Below are positions 1 through 3,912 of a DNA stretch of 5,915 nucleotides, in pieces. Both the position numbers and the translations under genes were made by a program. How positions within the stretch are numbered: position 1 is the first letter of the stretch; every line of letters begins with the position of its first letter. The stretch is from CAMCYM01 sp964405405 (lineage in GTDB: Bacteria > Bacteroidota > Bacteroidia > Flavobacteriales_D > Sanyastnellaceae): the NCBI GenBank assembly GCA_964405405.1, contig CAYONT010000090.1, positions 1 to 5,915 of the forward strand, in the 5' to 3' direction. The notes under the pieces are model-generated. The model did not search any database and had not been told where the DNA came from. It saw only the letters and a list, made by a program, of their open reading frames with translations.

Positions 1-47
1 GCCTTCTCCTCGGTCAAAAATCTCCTCTGTTTTGGCGCCTGTTCCAT
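1..47 (-). CDS. 5' end of a minus-strand gene, possibly RecX-like (partial)
   Basis: An ATG on the minus strand at 47-45 opens a frame that stays open to the window edge and reads MEQAPKQRRFLTEEKA. Only about 15 codons are visible, so no domain can be confirmed. The pattern of a basic, polar N-terminus followed by FLTEEKA resembles the start of Bacteroidota RecX regulators of RecA, where a similar stretch precedes a CAYQxRC motif; that motif would lie outside the window. This comparison is from memory and weak. The gene points the same way as the kinase gene upstream of it, separated by about 160 bases that contain the heptamer array. No Shine-Dalgarno sequence is visible, which is normal for this phylum. 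It could also be a chance open frame. Confidence 0.4.
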   Translation of the reverse strand, partial: MEQAPKQRRFLTEEK

Positions 48-112
48 ACGTTAAAGTACGGATTTACAGCGGTTTGGCCTACAAAAAAGATCGCTTTTTA
101 TCCACATCGCCG

Positions 113-137
113 CCCCAACTCCCAACTCCCAACTCCC
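113..137 (-). other. Canonical G-quadruplex motif downstream of the kinase gene
   Basis: Read on the minus strand from 137 to 113, the sequence is three GGG runs and one GGGG run separated by three identical AGTT loops, that is G3-N4-G3-N4-G3-N4-G4. This meets the usual three-tetrad G-quadruplex definition. It lies about 75 bases beyond the kinase stop codon on the transcribed sense strand. An RNA quadruplex could therefore form at the 3' end of a folK–kinase transcript, or in the leader of the gene at 47-1. Whether it folds or has a function is not known from sequence. Confidence 0.55.
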
Positions 138-218
138 AACACCAAACTCTAAACTGAAAACTCCAAACTCTAAACTGAAAACTCCAAACTCCAAACTCCA
201 AACTCCAAACTCTAAACT
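114..218. repeat. 15-unit perfect 7-bp tandem array
   Basis: The array has fifteen consecutive 7-bp units without any insertion or deletion. On the plus strand the order is CCCAACT three times, CCCAACA, then CCAAACT-CTAAACT-GAAAACT twice (a 21-bp higher-order unit at 142-162 and 163-183), CCAAACT four times, and CTAAACT. The unit variants are clustered, which suggests expansion by slippage or unequal exchange with later point changes. The plus strand carries almost no G, so the minus strand, which is the sense strand of the flanking genes, is G/T-rich. The array fills most of the intergenic space after the kinase gene, and the last unit (212-218) contains the kinase stop codon. It is not a CRISPR array: there are no spacers. 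Bases 48-113 hold nothing else that I recognise. Confidence 0.95.
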
Positions 219-859
219 CGATAAACCCCCACCTTCCTCGGCGCGAGGATGAGGTCGGCAAGGCGTTCGAGGTCGTCGGGGCGCTCGAGGATGTCGTACG
301 GGCTGGAGTCGATCCAGAGGACCCGGGAGCCGCGGGCGGAACGGTAGTGCTTGCGGTACCCCCGCATGATCTTGTCGAGGTAGCCGGGGGGGAGGTTTTG
401 TTCGTAGGAACGGCCGCGGTTGGCGATTTGGGCTTGGATGCGGGTGTCGGGAGGGTCGAGAATGGCGATGACCTCTGGGACTGGGATTTGGCCTGCCATC
501 AGGCCGAAGAGGTTTTCGAAGAGCGCAAACTCGGCGGGGGGGAGGTTCTCGCGCGCGAAGACGAGGCTCTTGGCGAAGGTGTAGTCGGCGATGAGGGTGG
601 GGCGGAAGAGGTTGCGGCGGCCGATTTCTTCGCGCAGTTGTTTCCAGCGGTCGCTGACGAAGGCGAGTTCCACGGAGAAGCCATGGGCCGCGGGGTCGGC
701 GTAGAAGCGCTCGAGGAAGGGGTTTTCTTCGAAGCGTTCAAGCAAGAGTTGGGCGCCGAGGCGGTCGGCGAGGTGGGTGGCGAGGGTGGTTTTGCCAGCG
801 CCGATGTTGCCTTCGATGGCGATGTATCCGTAGGGGGAGACGAGGGGGGGGCGGCTCAT
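212..859 (-). CDS. Deoxynucleoside kinase (dNK/dGK family)
   Basis: This cytosolic 215-residue enzyme would transfer a phosphate from a nucleoside triphosphate to a deoxynucleoside, the first step of deoxynucleotide salvage. The P-loop GNIGAGKT is at residues 17-24. It is followed by ERFEENPFLERFY (41-53), DYTFAKS (92-98, at the DRS-like position) and the arginine-rich lid RGRSYEQ (148-154). All are in the order and spacing of the deoxyadenosine/deoxyguanosine kinase family, and the length is normal. The exact substrate cannot be read from sequence. The start at 859 is chosen because it overlaps the folK stop as ATGA, implying translational coupling, and because upstream in-frame residues look unlike the family. 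Eight consecutive C residues span codons 3-6. The TAG stop lies inside the last unit of the 7-bp array, so the two final bases of codon 215 and the stop are repeat sequence. Confidence 0.93.
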   Translation of the reverse strand: MSRPPLVSPYGYIAIEGNIGAGKTTLATHLADRLGAQLLLERFEENPFLERFYADPAAHGFSVELAFVSDRWKQLREEIGRRNLFRPTLIADYTFAKSLVFARENLPPAEFALFENLFGLMAGQIPVPEVIAILDPPDTRIQAQIANRGRSYEQNLPPGYLDKIMRGYRKHYRSARGSRVLWIDSSPYDILERPDDLERLADLILAPRKVGVYRV

Positions 860-1386
860 GGGGTGGAGGGTGGGGTCCAGGGGGTGACAGGATGGGGGTC
901 TGGGCAGCAGGCCAAACAGGTCGCAACCGTCCGCCCGTCTCCCGGGACGACTTGGTGCGGCACGAGCTCGGCGAGGGGGGCAAGGACGAACCGGCGTTGC
1001 GTCAGCCGGGGATGGGGGACGATGAGTTCCGGGAGGTGCCATTGTTCGTCCCCCCAGAGCAGGAGGTCGCAGTCGAGGGTCCGGTTCAGGTACGTCGGGT
1101 TCAGGCGGGGCGTCGGTTCCGAGGGGCGTTCCCGGCCGGCCCGGCGTTCGACTTCGCCCAGCATCACCAGGGCCTCCCGCACGCCGGTCCGCCCCCCGTC
1201 CACCTCCCACAGCACCACCTGGTTGAGGAAGGCCGGCGTGCCCGGCGGCATGCCCCAGGCCTCGGTTTCGTAGCAGCGGGACCAGCGGCGCGGCGGCCCC
1301 CAGTGGGCCGACACCCCTTCGACGCCCCGCCGGAGCCACCCTTCCCGGTCCCCCAGGTTGCTGCCCAGCCCGATGCACACCTCCAT
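856..1386 (-). CDS. folK: FolK, 6-hydroxymethyl-7,8-dihydropterin pyrophosphokinase
   Basis: This 176-residue cytosolic enzyme of folate synthesis transfers pyrophosphate from ATP to 6-hydroxymethyl-7,8-dihydropterin. The N-terminal signature GLGSNLGDR spans residues 6-14. The aspartates that hold the two magnesium ions in the family are D105 and D107, in RTLDCDLLLWG, where the usual motif reads DLD or DID. PHPRLTQRRFVLAPLAELVP (124-143) is the conserved C-terminal block. Between GRER (84-87) and NRTLD there are about seven more residues than in the E. coli enzyme, within the mobile catalytic loop region. The start at 1386 puts the signature at its usual distance from the N-terminus; an upstream in-frame ATG at 1443 would add a 19-residue GC-driven tail with no family resemblance. 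The stop overlaps the kinase start by four bases (ATGA), so the two genes form an operon. Confidence 0.95.
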   Translation of the reverse strand: MEVCIGLGSNLGDREGWLRRGVEGVSAHWGPPRRWSRCYETEAWGMPPGTPAFLNQVVLWEVDGGRTGVREALVMLGEVERRAGRERPSEPTPRLNPTYLNRTLDCDLLLWGDEQWHLPELIVPHPRLTQRRFVLAPLAELVPHQVVPGDGRTVATCLACCPDPHPVTPWTPPSTP

Positions 1387-1390
1387 GTCC

Positions 1391-1398
1391 CAAAGGTA
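1391..1398 (-). promoter_or_regulatory. Candidate Bacteroidota -7 box for folK–kinase (leaderless)
   Basis: The minus strand reads TACCTTTG here, a full match to the Bacteroidota -7 consensus TAnnTTTG. It ends four bases (GGAC) before the folK ATG at 1386, so transcription would begin at or within a few bases of the start codon and give a leaderless mRNA. No clear TTTG -33 box lies 19-21 bases upstream; that stretch is GC-rich repeat sequence. A chance match is possible. Confidence 0.35.
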
Positions 1399-1412
1399 AT
1401 CCGGCACTGCTT

Positions 1413-1440
1413 GCCGCCCGCTGCCCGCCGCCCGCCGCCC
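1413..1440. repeat. 4-unit GC-rich 7-bp repeat with G-quadruplex potential
   Basis: Four perfect 7-bp units, GCCGCCC, GCTGCCC, GCCGCCC and GCCGCCC, lie in the divergent intergenic region between folK and sppA. With one more C at 1441, the minus strand from 1441 to 1417 reads GGGG then three GGG runs, separated by four-base loops (CGGC, CGGC, CAGC). This is the same G-run and loop geometry as the motif at 113-137. It sits about 30-55 bases upstream of the folK start, where -33 contacts would be expected. Confidence 0.8.
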
Positions 1441-1504
1441 CAACGCCTCGCGGCAGTCGCGTGTAACGAATGAGGGGGCAAGCGCGTCTGAGGGAGCAAC
1501 ACCT

Positions 1505-1512
1505 TAACTTCG
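1505..1512 (+). promoter_or_regulatory. Candidate -7 box for the sppA operon (leaderless)
   Basis: TAACTTCG matches the Bacteroidota -7 consensus TAnnTTTG at five of its six fixed positions. It ends four bases (CCCC) before the sppA ATG at 1517, the same spacing as the box facing folK. No convincing -33 TTTG is seen, and no Shine-Dalgarno sequence lies between the box and the start. It is weak on its own, supported mainly by the symmetry with the folK side. Confidence 0.25.
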
Positions 1513-1516
1513 CCCC

Positions 1517-3379
1517 ATGTCATTCGGAAAACAGGTCCTTTCGTCCATCATCGGCTCTTCCATCGGCATTTTGCTGACCGGTGGGGTGCTCATCGTACTG
1601 TTTGTTGTGGCCCTCGTGGGGGGCCTGGTAGCAGCCTTCGGCGGCGACGATCCCGATCCCTTCGTGGAAGTGGAGGAGGGAACCGTGCTGCGGATGACCC
1701 TGGACCAGCCGATTCTGGAACGGGGGGCGGCGATGCCGTTTCCGGGGCTGGACGGCAGCGGCGGGGGCATCGGTCTTGACGAGATCCGCAACGCCCTCGA
1801 GCGCGCCGCTGAGGATGACCGCATCCAGGGTCTGCTGCTCGATGTTTCGGTGGTGGACGCTGCCCCAGCGACCCTCCAGGAGGTCCGTCGGGCTGTGACC
1901 CAGTTCAAGGAGAGTGGCAAGTGGGTCGTGTACTGGACCGAGGCAGCGTCCATGAGCGGGCTGTACCTCGGTTCCGTGGCGGACAAGGTGTTCCTGCATC
2001 CCCAGGGCGTGGCCGAATTGGCCGGTATGCGCTTGCAAACCACCTTCTTCACGGGGATGCTGGAGAAGTTGGGCGTGCAGGTGACCGTGTTGCGCGGCCC
2101 CGACAATGCCTACAAAGGGGCCGTGGAGCCCTTCTTGCGCAAGGATTTGAGCCCGGAGAACCGGGAGCAGCTGAGCGCCTTGTTGGAGGACATCTGGGGG
2201 GAGATGCGGCGGGAATGGGCTGGAAGCCGGGGCCTTTCGGAGGCTGTGCTGGATAGCGTTGCGTCGGGTTTGGCCTGGCGATTGCCGGTGGACGGTGTGC
2301 GGCTGGGCCTGATCGACGGCCTGAAGTATGAAGACCAGTTGGAGGCCCATCTGCGGGAACGGCTCGGCGGCCGCCCCATCTACGCGGACCTCACGGACTA
2401 CCTGCTGCCAGAGGATTTCTTCGGCATCTCCCTCGAGGCGCTCGAAAATTGGAATCCAGACCAGCGCCGTGGCCCGGATGCGGAGAACCGAGACAGCATC
2501 GCGCTGGGCGGGGACGTGGCCATCGTGTACGCCGTCGGCGGCATCGAATCGGGGGAGGGCGATGACGCGACCATCGGCTCGGAGACTCTGGCGGAGTCGC
2601 TGCGCCGGGCGCGCCTGGCCCCGGACGTGAAGGCCGTTGTGCTGCGGGTGAATTCGCCGGGCGGGTCGGCGCTGGCCAGCGATGTCATCTGGCGCGAGAC
2701 GGTGTTGCTGCGCGAATCGGGCAAGCCGCTGGTGGTCAGCATGGGCGACTACGCAGCATCTGGCGGGTACTACATCAGCGCGGCGGCCACGAAGATTTAC
2801 GCTGAGCCCACCACCATCACCGGTTCGATCGGGGTCTTCGGGATGATCCCGAACGCGCAGGAGCTGCTCACCGAAAAAATGGGGCTGTCCTTCGATGAGG
2901 TTTCCACGCACCCCCATGCCGGGATGGGCATCGATCGGCCGTTGGATGCAGTCCAAATGGAGGCCATGAATGCATCCATCGCCAACATCTACGACACGTT
3001 CGTGTCGGTGGTGGCGGCTGGTCGAGGAATGACCCGGGAACAGGTCGAGGAGGTGGCCCGGGGCAGGGTTTGGTCCGGACGGGATGCCCTGGACAAGGGG
3101 CTCGTCGATGCCCTCGGGAACCTGGAGGACGCAGTGGCCGAGGCGATTCGGTTGGCGGGGCTGGATGCAGCGACGGTGGAACGGGTGGTGATGCCGGAAC
3201 CGGTGGACCCCATCTCGCAGTGGTTGGAGGAGATGGGCGGTGTGGAAGTGGGGATGCGGACGTTGGCTGCTTGGGGCGTTCCGGCAGGCACGGTCCAAGA
3301 GTTTCTGTCGCTGCAGCGCATGGTGCAACAAGGCGATCGGGTGCAGGCCCGCCTTCCTTACGCGATCACCATCCGATGA
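1517..3379 (+). CDS. sppA: Signal peptide peptidase SppA, long (67K) type
   Basis: This 620-residue membrane-anchored S49 serine protease is almost the same length as E. coli SppA, which degrades cleaved signal peptides in the membrane with its active site facing outside. One hydrophobic segment at about residues 10-41 anchors it. Two S49 domains follow. The first carries the general-base lysine K200 in AYKGAVEPF. The second carries NSPGG (379-383), the nucleophile S415 in MGDYAASGGYYIS, and GSIGVFG (436-442), giving the split Lys/Ser dyad expected of the tandem-domain form. No key residue is missing. The ATG at 1517 is chosen because the anchor follows at once and a promoter-like box lies 4 bases upstream. 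The stop TGA overlaps the next start as ATGA, so the lipoprotein gene is probably translationally coupled. A long open frame on the opposite strand is a codon-bias shadow. Confidence 0.96.
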   Translation: MSFGKQVLSSIIGSSIGILLTGGVLIVLFVVALVGGLVAAFGGDDPDPFVEVEEGTVLRMTLDQPILERGAAMPFPGLDGSGGGIGLDEIRNALERAAEDDRIQGLLLDVSVVDAAPATLQEVRRAVTQFKESGKWVVYWTEAASMSGLYLGSVADKVFLHPQGVAELAGMRLQTTFFTGMLEKLGVQVTVLRGPDNAYKGAVEPFLRKDLSPENREQLSALLEDIWGEMRREWAGSRGLSEAVLDSVASGLAWRLPVDGVRLGLIDGLKYEDQLEAHLRERLGGRPIYADLTDYLLPEDFFGISLEALENWNPDQRRGPDAENRDSIALGGDVAIVYAVGGIESGEGDDATIGSETLAESLRRARLAPDVKAVVLRVNSPGGSALASDVIWRETVLLRESGKPLVVSMGDYAASGGYYISAAATKIYAEPTTITGSIGVFGMIPNAQELLTEKMGLSFDEVSTHPHAGMGIDRPLDAVQMEAMNASIANIYDTFVSVVAAGRGMTREQVEEVARGRVWSGRDALDKGLVDALGNLEDAVAEAIRLAGLDAATVERVVMPEPVDPISQWLEEMGGVEVGMRTLAAWGVPAGTVQEFLSLQRMVQQGDRVQARLPYAITIR

Positions 3380-3912
3380 GGGCTGCGCTGTGGCTGGTGG
3401 GTTTCGGGGTGGCAGCCCTGGGATGTGCCGACCGGTCCAGGGTGCGCGCGGACGGCGNNNNNNNNNNNNNNNNNNNNNNNNNNNNNNNNNNNNNNNNNNN
3501 NNNNNNNNNNNNNNNNNNNNNNNNNNNNNNNNNNNNNNNNNNNNNNNNNNNNNNNNNGCCTCCCCTTGCGGAGCACGCGCCTCCCCTTGCGGAGCACGCG
3601 CCTGCCGGGGACCCCGCTCCTTTTACGTTGCTGGCAGCCGAAGTGGTGGGGGATTCGCTGCGGGTGCAGGTGGCTTACAGCGGAGGTTGTGGGAAGCATG
3701 TTTGGGGTTTGGCCTCCGCAGGTCCGATGCTCAAGAGCTTGCCACCGAAACAGCCCTTGCGCATCGTGCACACCACCCCGGGGGATGACTGTCGCGCCCG
3801 GCTGGTCGAAACACATACCTTTGCGCTGCACGGCTGGCGGGGAACGCCGCGGGGCGTGACGGTTTTGCTGCTTGAAGATTGGAACACACCTTTACCTTAT
3901 GAATACGATTGA
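3376..3912 (+). CDS. Envelope lipoprotein of unknown function (interrupted by a scaffold gap)
   Basis: The start overlaps the sppA stop (ATGA). Residues 1-16 form a short hydrophobic signal ending AALGC, so C17 is the probable lipidated cysteine; the -3 position is Ala rather than the usual Leu, making it a slightly weak lipobox. Coding sequence runs to about residue 27, then 100 N. After the gap come two copies of PPLAEHA and a 100-residue globular domain with DSLRVQVAYSGGCGKHVWGL, two cysteines, a conserved-looking IVHTTPGDDC block and an aromatic C-terminus. From memory this resembles an uncharacterised Bacteroidota lipoprotein domain with a YSGGCxxH core. No function can be assigned. The true length and the frame across the gap are unknown; the single-gene reading rests on both sides being open in the stated frame and on the expected order of signal, linker and domain. 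It overlaps the downstream protease gene by 14 bases. Confidence 0.75.
   Translation: MRAALWLVGFGVAALGCADRSRVRADGXXXXXXXXXXXXXXXXXXXXXXXXXXXXXXXXXXPPLAEHAPPLAEHAPAGDPAPFTLLAAEVVGDSLRVQVAYSGGCGKHVWGLASAGPMLKSLPPKQPLRIVHTTPGDDCRARLVETHTFALHGWRGTPRGVTVLLLEDWNTPLPYEYD
3458..3557. other. Assembly gap of exactly 100 N
   Basis: Exactly 100 N is the customary placeholder for a scaffold gap of unknown size, so this length should not be trusted. The gap falls inside the lipoprotein gene and its right edge touches a 21-bp tandem repeat. This suggests that the assembler failed on a longer run of the same repeat. Confidence 0.97.
3559..3603 (+). repeat. 21-bp coding tandem repeat (PPLAEHA), truncated by the gap
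   Basis: Two identical 21-bp copies lie at 3559-3579 and 3580-3600, and the first three bases of a third follow before the sequence diverges. The G at 3558 matches the last base of a preceding copy, so the array very likely continues into the gap. The unit length is a multiple of three, so copy-number change would keep the lipoprotein in frame. Each copy encodes PPLAEHA, a Pro/Ala-rich linker-like heptapeptide between the lipid anchor and the C-terminal domain. Confidence 0.93.

Noticed and set aside
83..99. AAAAAG / CTTTTT inverted repeat with a 4-base loop as a terminator
   Set aside because: The stem has one G-C pair only and would be unstable. It is more likely A/T-rich intergenic sequence, though it lies in a plausible place for a terminator.
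114..218. Tandem array as a CRISPR or as part of a coding heptapeptide repeat
   Set aside because: There are no spacers and the unit is only 7 bp. The minus-strand translation repeats every seven residues, but it has no family resemblance and the frame has no supported start.
347..1273. Plus-strand open frame of about 300 codons across the kinase and folK genes
   Set aside because: Its translation is Gly/Val/Glu-rich without motifs, and both genes it opposes have unambiguous family signatures on the minus strand.
859..1393. N-terminal extension of the kinase in its own frame as a possible fusion
   Set aside because: The upstream in-frame translation is Pro/Arg/Ala-rich and lies out of frame inside folK. 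The ATGA overlap at 856-859 explains the arrangement as two separate coupled genes.
1520..3331. Long open frame of about 600 codons on the minus strand across sppA
   Set aside because: It lies wholly opposite a clear sppA, has a low-complexity His/Arg/Gln-rich translation and no recognisable motif. GC-rich codon usage commonly opens the opposite strand.
3240..3859. Other open frames crossing the N gap
   Set aside because: They are kept open only by the undetermined bases. The frame that starts with a lipoprotein signal and continues into a motif-bearing domain is better supported.
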